Source: an uncultured Lachnospiraceae bacterium (GTDB lineage: Bacteria > Bacillota > Clostridia > Lachnospirales > Lachnospiraceae). From it: 64,000 nt of DNA. This document shows positions 17,834 through 26,679 of the stretch, in pieces. Position 1 is the first letter of the stretch; every line of letters starts with the position of its first letter. A program made the position numbers and the translations under genes. The stretch covers positions 1-64,000 of the forward strand of contig CAMWJF010000003.1 of NCBI GenBank assembly GCA_947174505.1, written 5' to 3'. The notes under the pieces were generated by a model, which did not search any database, was not told the origin of the DNA, and saw only the letters and a list, made by a program, of their open reading frames with translations.

Positions 17834-19875
17834 TATGCTGTCACCATCCCAACAGACTGTAATTCAACGCTGGATTCCACCTCGTTGTAGGACACAACAA
17901 CCAGATCCTTATAGTAGTCCTCCGTCAGCTTCTTAAAATAAGCACGCACAATAGGGGATGTAATTACAAGCGGGATCTTGCCAAGATCCTCCAGCTTCTT
18001 GATCTCCACACCCAAGGACTCCATAATGCTCTTGGTTTTTGCGGGATCGAGGGTCAGATAAGCCCCCTGCTCCGTCTGCTTGACGCTTGCCATAATCTCC
18101 TGCTCCAGCCTCGGATCCAGCGTCACTACGCTGGTGGTCTCGTTGGCCGGGAAGAACTTGCCTGAAATCGCACGTTTCAGGCTCTGTCTGACATACTCCG
18201 TCAGAATATCGGTATCCCTGGTGGTCGTCGCGTAATCCGCCAGCGTCTCGAATACCGTAAGCAGATCCCTGATGGAAATACCTTCCTTCAGGAGATTCTG
18301 CAGCACCTTCTGTATCTCGCCGAGACCCAGAAGCTTGGGCACCAGCTCCTCCACAAGGGAAGGATTTGTCTCTTTTAAGTTGTCTACCAGACTCTGCACA
18401 TCCTGTCTTGTCAGAAGCTCCGAAATGTACTGCCTGATGATCTCCGTCAGATGTGTCGCAATGATGGACGGCGGGTCTACCACGGTATAGCCCATGCTCT
18501 CCGCACGCTCCCTCTGTCCCTCCGTAATCCAGATGGCGGGCAGATGGAAGGAAGGCTCGAAGGTGGGAATACCCGTGATCTCCTCCTCCACATAGCCGGG
18601 GTTCATAGCCATATAGTGATCGAAAAGAATTTCGCCCTCACTGACCTGTACACCCTTTATTTTAATAATATATTGGTTCGGGTTCAACTGTATGTTATCA
18701 CGCAGACGGATAATGGGCACAACCGTACCAAGCTCCAGCGCGATCTGTCTTCTGATCATAACCACACGGTCCAGAAGATCGCCGCCCTGGTTGACATCCG
18801 CCAGCGGGATGATACCATAACCGAACTCCAGCTCGATGGGATCCACCTGCAGAAGCGAGGTTACGTTCTCCGGCTGCCTGATCTCCTCCGCCGCCGCTTC
18901 CTCCTCATCCGCCTCGTGCTCAATCACAGCCGTCTCGATGGTACCGGCCATCACTCTGCCGACTACCACGAATATCAGTCCGAGACCCACGAATACCACC
19001 GGATTCAAGGGGGTGACAAGACCCAAAAAGGCCAGAACCGCGCCCACCAGATACAGCACCTTCGGCGTACCGAAGAGCTGGCTGATCAGCACCGTACCGA
19101 AATCCGCCTCCTTGGATCCCTTTGTCACAAGAATACCTGTGGCAAGAGAGATCAGAAGGGACGGGATCTGGCTTACCAGACCGTCACCGATCGTCAGGAT
19201 CGTATATTTATTGAGCGCCTCGGTTACCTCCAGCCCCTGCCGGAACACACCGAAGGAAATACCGCCCACAATATTGATAAAGGTGATCACCAGACCCGCG
19301 GTCGCATCTCCCTTTACATACTTCACGGCACCGTCCATGGAGCCGAAGAAGGTGGACTCTTCCTGGATTTTTTCCCGGCGCTTTTTCGCCTCCTCATCCG
19401 TGATGGCTCCGGTGTTTAAGTCCGCGTCAATAGCCATCTGTTTACCGGGCATGGCGTCCAGCGTAAATCTCGCCGTCACCTCAGCCACACGCTCGGAACC
19501 TTTATTGATAATCATGAACTGCACGATAATCAGAATCAGGAAAACGAGAACACCGATTAAAAGATCGCCGCCGCCCACATATTGGCCGAAAGTCTGCACC
19601 ACGTTACCGGCGTCGCCCTCGGACAGGATCAGTCTCGTGGAAGAAACGTTCAGCGCTATCCTGAAAACTGTCGTGAAGAGCAGGATCGTCGGATAAAAGG
19701 ACATCTGTAATACTTCGTTGGCAAACATACAGCCAAACATAATCGTAAAGGCGACCGCGATATTGCAGGCCAGAAGAACGTCCAAAAGTCCCGATCTGAT
19801 CGGGACAATCAGCATAATAAACGCCGCTAACAGATACAGTGTTACGCCTACGTCTCCAATTCTCAGTTTCTGCAC
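17833..19875 (-). CDS. flhA: Flagellar export gate protein FlhA
   Basis: 680 aa. The N-terminal half carries about eight membrane helices and the conserved FHIPEP segment, recognisable around MPGKQMAIDADLNTGAITDE (about residues 142-161). The C-terminal half (about 330-680) is the cytoplasmic ring that receives export substrates. It is the main export gate with FlhB. GTG start at 19875 with GGAGGTGAT upstream. It is placed flhB-flhA-flhF as in Bacillus subtilis. It has standard length and no defects. Confidence 0.97.
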   Translation of the reverse strand: MQKLRIGDVGVTLYLLAAFIMLIVPIRSGLLDVLLACNIAVAFTIMFGCMFANEVLQMSFYPTILLFTTVFRIALNVSSTRLILSEGDAGNVVQTFGQYVGGGDLLIGVLVFLILIIVQFMIINKGSERVAEVTARFTLDAMPGKQMAIDADLNTGAITDEEAKKRREKIQEESTFFGSMDGAVKYVKGDATAGLVITFINIVGGISFGVFRQGLEVTEALNKYTILTIGDGLVSQIPSLLISLATGILVTKGSKEADFGTVLISQLFGTPKVLYLVGAVLAFLGLVTPLNPVVFVGLGLIFVVVGRVMAGTIETAVIEHEADEEEAAAEEIRQPENVTSLLQVDPIELEFGYGIIPLADVNQGGDLLDRVVMIRRQIALELGTVVPIIRLRDNIQLNPNQYIIKIKGVQVSEGEILFDHYMAMNPGYVEEEITGIPTFEPSFHLPAIWITEGQRERAESMGYTVVDPPSIIATHLTEIIRQYISELLTRQDVQSLVDNLKETNPSLVEELVPKLLGLGEIQKVLQNLLKEGISIRDLLTVFETLADYATTTRDTDILTEYVRQSLKRAISGKFFPANETTSVVTLDPRLEQEIMASVKQTEQGAYLTLDPAKTKSIMESLGVEIKKLEDLGKIPLVITSPIVRAYFKKLTEDYYKDLVVVSYNEVESSVELQSVGMVTA

Positions 19876-19902
19876 CGCGCATCACCTCCTTTCAAAAATT
19901 CT

Positions 19903-21015
19903 TTATACTTTCCCCTTCAGGTGGTAAACGAAAGCCAGTACCTCCGCCACCGCCTGGTACAGCTCCGGCGGTACCACGCTGCCCACCTCCACGTTCGCGT
20001 AGAGCATACGGGCAAGGGGTTTGTTCTCCACAATCTCGATGCGGTTTTCCTTCGCCACATCCTTAATCTTCTGCGCCAGATAATCGGCGCCCTTCGCCAC
20101 CACAAAGGGGGCGTCGTAAAGCTCGGGCTCGTACTTGATTGCCACGGCATAATGGGTCGGGTTCGTGATAACCACATCCGCCTCGGGAAGCTGCTGCATC
20201 ATGCGGCGTCTGGAGGCTTCCATCATTCTCTGCCTCTGCTTGCCCTTGATCTGCGGATCACCCTCCTGGTTCTTGTACTCGTCCTTGACCTCCTGCTTTG
20301 TCATCTTCATGTCCTTCTTGAACTTGATCTTCTGATAGGCAAAGTCAGCGGCGGCAATCAGCATATAAAAAATGGATATCCGAATTCCCAGATTAATTAC
20401 CAGCATCCCGACCTGGGCAATGCCCTGGTTCAGGGACACATCATAAAGCATGTAAAGGGCGGGCATGTTTTTTTCCAGATAATTATACACTACATACCCG
20501 ATTAGTGTCAGCTTCAATACGGATTTTAAAAGCTCCACCAGAGAATTTGCCGAAAAAATACGCTTAAATCCGCTCACCGGATTCAGCTTATTGAATTTCG
20601 GCTTAAGCGGCTTCGTCGTCATCTTCCACTTCACCTGCAGAAGGTTTGTGACAAAAGCCACCAGAAACCCCACCAGCAGAAACGGTGCAATAACCTGCAG
20701 AATCCGCAGCAGGGAGCTCACGAAAAGCACCCGAAAGGTCTGCGTCCGGATATGCCCCTCGTAGAGCCTTGCATAGGCCGGGATCTGGGAATAAATGTTC
20801 TGCATATTTCCCACAAATACCGTTCCCATGTACTCCACAAGAAAACGCATCATCACAAAGGCCGCCAGCATCTCAAATGCGCTCGTCACCTCTTTGCTCT
20901 TGGCCACCTGACCTTCGCTGCGCGCATCCTCCAGCTTTTTGCTGGTAGGCTCCTCTGTTTTCTCTCCGCCCGGACCATCCTTGGCGAAGAACTGAAGATT
21001 ATACCGTAAAATCAA
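19903..21015 (-). CDS. flhB: Flagellar export switch protein FlhB
   Basis: 370 aa with four membrane helices in the first 210 residues and a soluble autoprotease domain. The self-cleavage site NPTH is present (VVITNPTHYAVAIKY, about 280), as expected for the hook-to-filament substrate switch. The N-terminus is EEPTSKKLEDARSEGQVAKS, the family signature. It overlaps the fliR stop by 4 bases. FliR and FlhB are separate genes here, not fused as in some Clostridium species. Confidence 0.97.
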   Translation of the reverse strand: MILRYNLQFFAKDGPGGEKTEEPTSKKLEDARSEGQVAKSKEVTSAFEMLAAFVMMRFLVEYMGTVFVGNMQNIYSQIPAYARLYEGHIRTQTFRVLFVSSLLRILQVIAPFLLVGFLVAFVTNLLQVKWKMTTKPLKPKFNKLNPVSGFKRIFSANSLVELLKSVLKLTLIGYVVYNYLEKNMPALYMLYDVSLNQGIAQVGMLVINLGIRISIFYMLIAAADFAYQKIKFKKDMKMTKQEVKDEYKNQEGDPQIKGKQRQRMMEASRRRMMQQLPEADVVITNPTHYAVAIKYEPELYDAPFVVAKGADYLAQKIKDVAKENRIEIVENKPLARMLYANVEVGSVVPPELYQAVAEVLAFVYHLKGKV

Positions 21016-21791
21016 ACCATCCCCTCCACAAAGGACACGATCATCCTCTTCATCTGTGTGAACACGTTGTCTGACAGGGCCGGCAGCATCCGCATCGACA
21101 AAAAGAGGATTATCAGTCCCACCAGCACCTTGAACTGCATACCGACGGCAAACATATTAAGCTGGGGAGACACTTTGGCAAGTACGCCAAGCACACAGTT
21201 TAAAAAAATCATGGCACAGAAAATCGGCAGTATGATGCGGAACCCGATTGTAATATAATCTCCAAGAAACAGGAGAATGGACTCCAGCAGCGCCTCCTGC
21301 TTAAAGACCGCGCCGTTTATCGGAATTAGGATAAAGGTTTCTGCCAGCGCTCTTAAGAGATACTGGTATAACCCCGAAATAATCATAAAAAGCGTAAACA
21401 TATACTGGTAAAACACGCCGGTAAAAGTAGCCTGCTCTTTGGTGGTCGGATCAAGCAGCGAGACCATGGATAAGCCGATCTCCATATCCGCGATACTTCC
21501 CGCAAAGGATGTCACCGTGGTGCATATCTGCGCACCCCAGCCGATCAGAAAACCTGTCAGGGCCTCCTTCATCACTATCACCGCATATCCCAGAAGCGTG
21601 TTGTAAACCACCTCGTTGCGATCCACCGACAGGTAGAGCAGATATGCGAAAAAGATGCTGAAGCCGATCTTCACTCTGTGGGGCACATTTGACATACTGA
21701 AAAACGGAGCAACATACACGAAGCAGCTGACCCGCACCAGAATCAACAGAAAATATTCCAAATCTGCGTAAGTAAAGCTGATGTCTAACAT
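21012..21791 (-). CDS. fliR: Flagellar export protein FliR
   Basis: 259 aa, six predicted membrane helices. Features of FliR include LILVRVSCFVYVAPFFSM near the N-terminus, SFAGSIADMEIGLSMVSLLD in the middle and QLNMFAVGMQFKVLVGLI near the end. It forms the export core with FliP and FliQ. Start 21791 (ATG after GGAAAGTGG) is preferred over a GTG 21 bases upstream that adds only MLWESGN. The gene overlaps flhB by 4 bases and follows fliQ by 30 bases. Confidence 0.95.
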   Translation of the reverse strand: MLDISFTYADLEYFLLILVRVSCFVYVAPFFSMSNVPHRVKIGFSIFFAYLLYLSVDRNEVVYNTLLGYAVIVMKEALTGFLIGWGAQICTTVTSFAGSIADMEIGLSMVSLLDPTTKEQATFTGVFYQYMFTLFMIISGLYQYLLRALAETFILIPINGAVFKQEALLESILLFLGDYITIGFRIILPIFCAMIFLNCVLGVLAKVSPQLNMFAVGMQFKVLVGLIILFLSMRMLPALSDNVFTQMKRMIVSFVEGMV

Positions 21792-21821
21792 ATTGCCACT
21801 TTCCCACAGCACAAACGGCCT

Positions 21822-22091
21822 CTATCGAACATAAAGATTAAAATCATTCCAAAGCTGCGTCATAAATTCCACCATGTTATTCATGATCCAATGACCCATA
21901 ATGATCAACGCCAAAAAAATTGCCAGCACCTTCGGCACGAAGGTAAGCGTCTGCTCCTGAATCGACGTGACCGTCTGGAAAATACTCACGATCAGACCCA
22001 CACACAAAGACACCAGAAGCATCGGCGCGCTGCATTTGATAATCGTATAAATTGCCTGCTCGGCAATCGTGGTGACGTCATTGACTGTCAT
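21822..22091 (-). CDS. fliQ: Flagellar export protein FliQ
   Basis: 89 aa, two membrane helices, the usual size. Family pattern: CVGLIVSIFQTVTSIQEQTLTFVPKVLAI. Part of the FliP5-Q4-R1 export channel. It is preceded by a 114-base gap after fliP that holds a small hairpin, unusual in this otherwise tightly packed stretch. Confidence 0.95.
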   Translation of the reverse strand: MTVNDVTTIAEQAIYTIIKCSAPMLLVSLCVGLIVSIFQTVTSIQEQTLTFVPKVLAIFLALIIMGHWIMNNMVEFMTQLWNDFNLYVR

Positions 22092-22159
22092 CTGCCCACA
22101 CTCCTAATCATACTGTAAGAACCGGGATTTTGCGCCTGCTGCGCTGTCCGTACCCGCGC

Positions 22160-22177
22160 CATGCTTTCTGAAGCATG
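22160..22177 (-). repeat. Short hairpin in the fliP-fliQ gap
   Basis: CATGCTT (22160-22166) and AAGCATG (22171-22177) make a perfect 7-bp stem with a 4-nt loop. No T-run follows in the minus sense, so it is likely an mRNA processing or stability element rather than a terminator. Confidence 0.45.
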
Positions 22178-22205
22178 TGTGTATCTCGCATTGTCAAACA
22201 ACAGC

Positions 22206-23123
22206 TCAGTAATAAAATGTCTCTACGACTCCCTTAATCACCAGATACCATCCGTCCGCCAGTACGAAAAGAAGAATTTTGAACGGCATGGAAATCGTAG
22301 TCGGCGGCAGCATCATCATACCCATACTCATCAGCGTGGAAGCCACCACCATATCAATCACGATAAACGGAATATATATAAGGAAACCGATAATAAACGC
22401 CTGCCGCAGCTCGTTAATGATGAAAGCGGGCACCAGCACGCTTATCGGTATGTCATCCAATTCACCGCTCCACTCAGTACGGCTTAGATCCATAAAGAAG
22501 TTCACATCACTCTTCTGTGTCTGCCCGTACATAAACTGTCTGATCGGCGCCGCCGCCGCTGTGAGAGCCTCCTCCTGCGTCAGCTCTCCCGCCTCGAAAG
22601 GCACGACAGCATCCGTGTAAACCGCCGCCATCGTAGGCTGCATTACATAGAAGGTCAAAAACAGGGCTATACCGATCAGCACCGTGTTCGGCGGAGCCGT
22701 CTGTGTGTTTAATGCCTGCCTCGTAAAATGGAGTACAATAATAATCCTCGTAAACGAGGTTAACATAATAATCAATGACGGTGCAATAGCAATCAAGGTA
22801 AGAATGATCAGAATACGCAGGGCGCCATTCACACTTCCATTACCGTTGTTGTACATAACCGTCACCGTATTGGCGATATTCAGTTCAGCAAGATCTTCAG
22901 CGCTCTCCGAGGCACCGGGCGGATCCACATTGGTTCTCTCATTGGAAGTCCCGGTGAGATTGGAATCCCGGTAAGGAGTATCAGTCACCGAATCGTTCAC
23001 CGAATCCGGTCTGTTATCCTCCACCGCGTAGGCCGTCTGTCCCCAGCTAAGATACAATATGCCTGCCATCATCAGCAGGCATATTAATTTTGCCAAATGA
23101 TATCCGGAAAAATATCTCTTCAT
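22206..23123 (-). CDS. fliP: Flagellar export protein FliP
   Basis: 305 aa. A cleavable-type signal segment (about 11-32, LAKLICLLMMAGILYLSWGQ) is followed by an unusually long, acidic hydrophilic stretch of about 65 residues. The conserved FliP core then follows: ILTLIAIAPSLIIMLTSFTR, QTAPPNTVLIGIALFLTFYV, FIINELRQAFIIGFLIYIPF and STLMSMGMMMLPPTTISMPF. Typical FliP is 210-255 aa, and the extra length is the N-terminal extracytoplasmic loop. ATG overlaps the fliO stop (ATGA). Confidence 0.96.
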   Translation of the reverse strand: MKRYFSGYHLAKLICLLMMAGILYLSWGQTAYAVEDNRPDSVNDSVTDTPYRDSNLTGTSNERTNVDPPGASESAEDLAELNIANTVTVMYNNGNGSVNGALRILIILTLIAIAPSLIIMLTSFTRIIIVLHFTRQALNTQTAPPNTVLIGIALFLTFYVMQPTMAAVYTDAVVPFEAGELTQEEALTAAAAPIRQFMYGQTQKSDVNFFMDLSRTEWSGELDDIPISVLVPAFIINELRQAFIIGFLIYIPFIVIDMVVASTLMSMGMMMLPPTTISMPFKILLFVLADGWYLVIKGVVETFYY

Positions 23124-23509
23124 TCGTCTCGCCCGTCTTCTTTTTCCAGGATTCTTTCTTTCTGTATTTTTGCGAGCACGTCCCTGAAAGTGAACGTACT
23201 ACCGAAAGACCCCTCAGGAAAGCTTAAATCCTCCTCGGGAATCTCTGATAACATTGTAACAGTATCTTTACAGACTGCAACTGCCAAATACTTCCGCCCG
23301 ACCCTGACGATCTGCAAATACTTGTTATTTGACAGACGCAGCGACTCAATCAGCTCCATGTTCGCACCTACAGACCTGCTCTTCTGGTAACCGCCGATCC
23401 ATCTGGTCACAAAGGCCGTAATCGCCAATACGAACACAAACAGTATCAATACTGTCATAAACTGCACATAGGAGTCAGCCCTATCTGATAATGCAGCCGC
23501 AAGAAGCAT
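23120..23509 (-). CDS. fliO: Flagellar export accessory protein FliO (FliZ-type)
   Basis: 129 aa with one membrane helix (about 17-38, VLILFVFVLAITAFVTRWIG) and a short cytoplasmic domain containing IESLRLSNNKYLQIVRVGRK, the FliO pattern. FliO assists FliP assembly in the membrane. It overlaps the cheY stop (TAATG) and the fliP start. Sequence conservation is low across this family, but context is decisive. Confidence 0.85.
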   Translation of the reverse strand: MLLAAALSDRADSYVQFMTVLILFVFVLAITAFVTRWIGGYQKSRSVGANMELIESLRLSNNKYLQIVRVGRKYLAVAVCKDTVTMLSEIPEEDLSFPEGSFGSTFTFRDVLAKIQKERILEKEDGRDE

Positions 23510-23871
23510 TATCCTACGACCTTCTTCACAGCCTCTAAGACACGGTCAGCCTGAAAAGGTTTTACGATGAAATCCTTGGCGCCGGACTGAATGGACTCGA
23601 TAACCATGGCCTGCTGACCCATAGCGGAACACATAATAACCATAGCGCCGGGATCGCCCTCTTTGATCTTCTTGAGGGCCTGAATACCATCCATCTCAGG
23701 CATCGTGATGTCCATCAGCACAAGATCAGGCTTCAGCTCATTGTACTTCTCAACCGCTTTTGCGCCGTTCTCTGCCTCTCCTGCCACGTTATAGCCGTTC
23801 TTTGTCAGGATGTCCTTGATCATCATTCGCATAAACGCTGCATCATCACATACTAAAATATTTTTTGCCAT
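23509..23871 (-). CDS. cheY: Chemotaxis response regulator CheY
   Basis: 120 aa, a lone receiver domain. Asp9/Asp10 form the acidic pair, Asp54 is the phospho-acceptor (LVLMDITMPEMDG), Ser at the conserved Thr/Ser position lies in MVIMCSAMGQ and the Lys in DFIVKPFQ. CheY-P binds FliM/FliY to control motor rotation. It is encoded between fliY and fliO as in Bacillus subtilis. Confidence 0.96.
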   Translation of the reverse strand: MAKNILVCDDAAFMRMMIKDILTKNGYNVAGEAENGAKAVEKYNELKPDLVLMDITMPEMDGIQALKKIKEGDPGAMVIMCSAMGQQAMVIESIQSGAKDFIVKPFQADRVLEAVKKVVG

Positions 23872-23891
23872 CTCTCTTCTCCTATCACATA

Positions 23892-25097
23892 TTATTTGAT
23901 AATTTCGGTTACCCGAATACCAAAACTTTCCTCGATTACTACTACTTCACCTTTTGCTACAAACTTACCGTTGACCAGAATGTCAATCGGTTCACCGGCA
24001 ATTTTATCCAGCTCAATGATCGTGCCCGGCGCAAAATCCAGAATCTCCGAAATAGACTTGGAGGTTCTTCCCAGCTCTACCGTTACCTCCAACGGTACGT
24101 CCTTGATCAGGTCAATGTTTTCCTGGGGCTGCATCGGATTGAAGTCCCCGGCAAAATTCTGGAACTGAACAGGCTGCACGTTCATATTAGGCTGCATCGC
24201 CATCTGGGGCATCATCTGCATCTGCGGCATCATCTGGGGCATTCCCATCTGGGGCATCATCTGCATCTGACTCATATCCATCTGAGGCGCCGCTGCCGGC
24301 ATAGGCTGCTGCGGCATGGGCTGCGGTGCAGGAGCCGGAGCGGGTGCAGGCGCCGGAGCAGGTGCCGCCGCTGGTGCGTCACCACCGCCCTGAGTGGAAA
24401 TAAAGGTATCATAAATCTCCTTCGCGAAATCCACCGGGTACAGCTGCATAATGGTGGAATCAACCAGCTCATCAATCTGCATCCGGAAAGATATCTTGAC
24501 GAAGGTGCCTTCCAAAAACTCAGCGATATCGCCGCCCGACTTAAACGCCGTCAGGTCCACCAGGCTTGCCTCCGGCGGGCTGATATCAATCATCTTGCCG
24601 AGCATGGTGGAGAGTGACGTGGCGGAGGACCCCATCATCTGGTTCATGGCCTCCGAGATCGCGCTTAAATGCAGCTCTCCCAGCTCTCCGTCCGTATTGC
24701 TGCCGTCACCACCCATCATCAGATCAGTGATGATCTTTACATCATGCTCTTTTAAGATCAGAATATTCGACCCGTCCAGACCTTGTGTATACTTAATCAG
24801 AATAAATACGCAAGGCTTCTCATAATCTTCCAGTACATTCTTCCAAGTTGCCATCCTAACCACAGGCGTCGTAATATTGACCTTGCGGTTTACAATGGAG
24901 AACAGGGTGGTTGCAGATGCGCCCATGCTGATATTGGCAACCTCGCCGACCGCGTCCTTTTCAATGTCCGACAGAAGCGAATCATCCGCGTCAGGCCCAT
25001 CGAAGACTGACGTACTCTCTTCTGCGGCATCACCAGCCGAATCGTCCGTGCCGTTCAAAAGCGCATTTATTTCATCCTGTGATAACATTCCGTCCAT
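23892..25097 (-). CDS. fliY: Flagellar switch protein and CheY-P phosphatase FliY
   Basis: 401 aa. The N-terminal CheY-P-binding peptide is MLSQDEINALLNG. The CheC-like domain (about 40-210) has two Glu-x2-Asn sites, GEVANISMGASATTLF and SEAMNQMMGSSATSLS. A linker very rich in Ala/Pro, then Met/Gln/Pro (about 245-305) is followed by a FliN/SpoA domain (about 315-401, VTVELGRTSKSISEILDFAP). FliY is the Firmicutes combination of switch component and phosphatase. The Met/Gln linker is encoded by a degenerate DNA repeat (about 24180-24290). It starts 7 bases after the fliM stop. Confidence 0.95.
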   Translation of the reverse strand: MDGMLSQDEINALLNGTDDSAGDAAEESTSVFDGPDADDSLLSDIEKDAVGEVANISMGASATTLFSIVNRKVNITTPVVRMATWKNVLEDYEKPCVFILIKYTQGLDGSNILILKEHDVKIITDLMMGGDGSNTDGELGELHLSAISEAMNQMMGSSATSLSTMLGKMIDISPPEASLVDLTAFKSGGDIAEFLEGTFVKISFRMQIDELVDSTIMQLYPVDFAKEIYDTFISTQGGGDAPAAAPAPAPAPAPAPAPQPMPQQPMPAAAPQMDMSQMQMMPQMGMPQMMPQMQMMPQMAMQPNMNVQPVQFQNFAGDFNPMQPQENIDLIKDVPLEVTVELGRTSKSISEILDFAPGTIIELDKIAGEPIDILVNGKFVAKGEVVVIEESFGIRVTEIIK

Positions 25098-25103
25098 GCT
25101 TTT

Positions 25104-26084
25104 CTATTCCCCCTCTCTGATCACCGAAGTAACCCTCACAGCGTTCTTGTCTCTACTGGTACCCGGGAGTGCGGTAAACTTCCTGATATTACCCACATAC
25201 ACCGTAAGATCCTGCTCCACCTCGGTATCTAGTCGTATGATGTCGCCAACCTGCAGATTCACAAAATCGGTGACCGATATGCTCGTCTGTCCCAGCACCG
25301 CCTTGACCGGCACATCCACTCTCTTGATGAGGGATTCGATATACTCCTCGAAATCCTCGTCATCCTGCTCCTGCAGATTCGCGTACCAGTACTTCGTATT
25401 GAGCTTATCCATGACGCTCTCCAACGTGAAGAAGGGGAGACATACATTCATAAATCCTTCCACTTCACCTATCTTCATATTCAAGGTGACGATGGCAATC
25501 ATATCATTCGGTGCGATAATCTGTGCAAACTGGGAATTCGTCTCAATCCTCTCCATCATGGGATTGATATCCACCACGTTCTTCCATGGTTCCCGCATAA
25601 GCTGCATACAGACTACCATCATCTTTTCTATGATCGTCATTTCAATCTCGGTGAACTCCCTGCTCTTTTCCAGCGGGTCACCGGCTCCGCCCAGCATCCT
25701 GTCTATCATCGCAAATCCAAGCTGGGACGCCAGCTCTATCAGGATCATTCCTCCCAACGGCTGGAAATTCACAACACCCAGAATAACCGGATTGGAAAGG
25801 GAGTTGGAAAACTCCGAAAAGATAACCGTCTCGGAACTGGTCACCGATACCTGTATATTCTTTCGCAAATATACCGGCATGCTTGTGGAAAGAAGTCTTC
25901 CATAATGCTCATATATAATTTCCAATGTGCGCAGATGCTCTTTCGAGAACTTAGTCGGCCGTTTAAAGTCGTAATCCTTAACCTGTTTGTCATCCGCGCC
26001 GTTCAGCTCTTCTGTGTCCAGCTCACCGCTGCTTAAAGCGGCAAGCAGATTATCTATCTCGCTCTGTGATAGTACCTCACCCAC
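25104..26084 (-). CDS. fliM: Flagellar motor switch protein FliM
   Basis: 326 aa. The N-terminal CheY-P-binding motif is LSQSEIDNLLAAL. The middle CheC-like domain lacks phosphatase residues (typical FliM). The C-terminal SpoA domain is VDVPVKAVLGQTSISVTDFV. It forms the C-ring with FliG and FliY. A GTG start with GGAGGTGAA upstream is used. Confidence 0.96.
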   Translation of the reverse strand: MGEVLSQSEIDNLLAALSSGELDTEELNGADDKQVKDYDFKRPTKFSKEHLRTLEIIYEHYGRLLSTSMPVYLRKNIQVSVTSSETVIFSEFSNSLSNPVILGVVNFQPLGGMILIELASQLGFAMIDRMLGGAGDPLEKSREFTEIEMTIIEKMMVVCMQLMREPWKNVVDINPMMERIETNSQFAQIIAPNDMIAIVTLNMKIGEVEGFMNVCLPFFTLESVMDKLNTKYWYANLQEQDDEDFEEYIESLIKRVDVPVKAVLGQTSISVTDFVNLQVGDIIRLDTEVEQDLTVYVGNIRKFTALPGTSRDKNAVRVTSVIREGE

Positions 26085-26122
26085 GAAAGTTCACCTCCTG
26101 TGGCAGTCATTTAGTCTAAGTA

Positions 26123-26650
26123 CTATCCAAACATAATGTCGCCAAAGGACACGTTATAGATAAACTTGGAATCAAACATGGTTTGTATTCTGTTGATAAT
26201 TTCTTTCTTAATCTCTTCCTGATTGTCGCGTGCTTCCTCCATCGTATACTGGGCAAACACACCGTTGATCTCATCCTTGATCAGCCCTTCCCTCGTCGCC
26301 AGGCTTTCGGCCGAACCAAACTCCTTATAACCCTCGGCTTTGGTGTTGATGGAAAGGGTGATGGAAACGATACAGTAATGATCCTTGTCGTCCCCCTCGC
26401 TCTTTTTCAGCGGAATCGTCATATTCTCGGCAAAAGAGTAGGTTTCGGTATCCGCCATGGAAACAGCCTCCGCGGCTCCCCCATCCTCCGTGCCGGACGA
26501 CAGCTCCAGATTCAGAGCAGTAGCAATGTTGTCAACCAGCGCGGCGGTCTTCCTGGAAGCGCCCGTCACACTGAACATCATTATGGCGGTCAATACAATA
26601 TTTACGATCAACAACGCCAGAATAATAACGGAAATCATATTCTTCTTCAT
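26123..26650 (-). CDS. fliL: Flagellar basal-body protein FliL
   Basis: 175 aa with one N-terminal membrane helix (about 5-26) and a periplasmic-type domain. The sequence YCIVSITLSINTKAEGYKEF and the C-terminal pattern EEIKKEIINRIQTMFDSKFI ... VSFGDIMFG are typical of FliL. It surrounds the stator and supports torque. Its position after motB links it to the stator genes in this operon. Confidence 0.9.
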   Translation of the reverse strand: MKKNMISVIILALLIVNIVLTAIMMFSVTGASRKTAALVDNIATALNLELSSGTEDGGAAEAVSMADTETYSFAENMTIPLKKSEGDDKDHYCIVSITLSINTKAEGYKEFGSAESLATREGLIKDEINGVFAQYTMEEARDNQEEIKKEIINRIQTMFDSKFIYNVSFGDIMFG

Positions 26651-26679
26651 AGCCTTCGTTTTCTCCTCCTACACATATC

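Noticed and set aside
16589-19696. Long plus-strand open frames opposite flhF and flhA (for example 433, 322 and 286 codons)
   Set aside because: They mirror well-identified minus-strand genes, have no ribosome sites, and show His/Arg/Leu- or Ser-rich nonsense composition expected from antisense frames in GC-rich codons.
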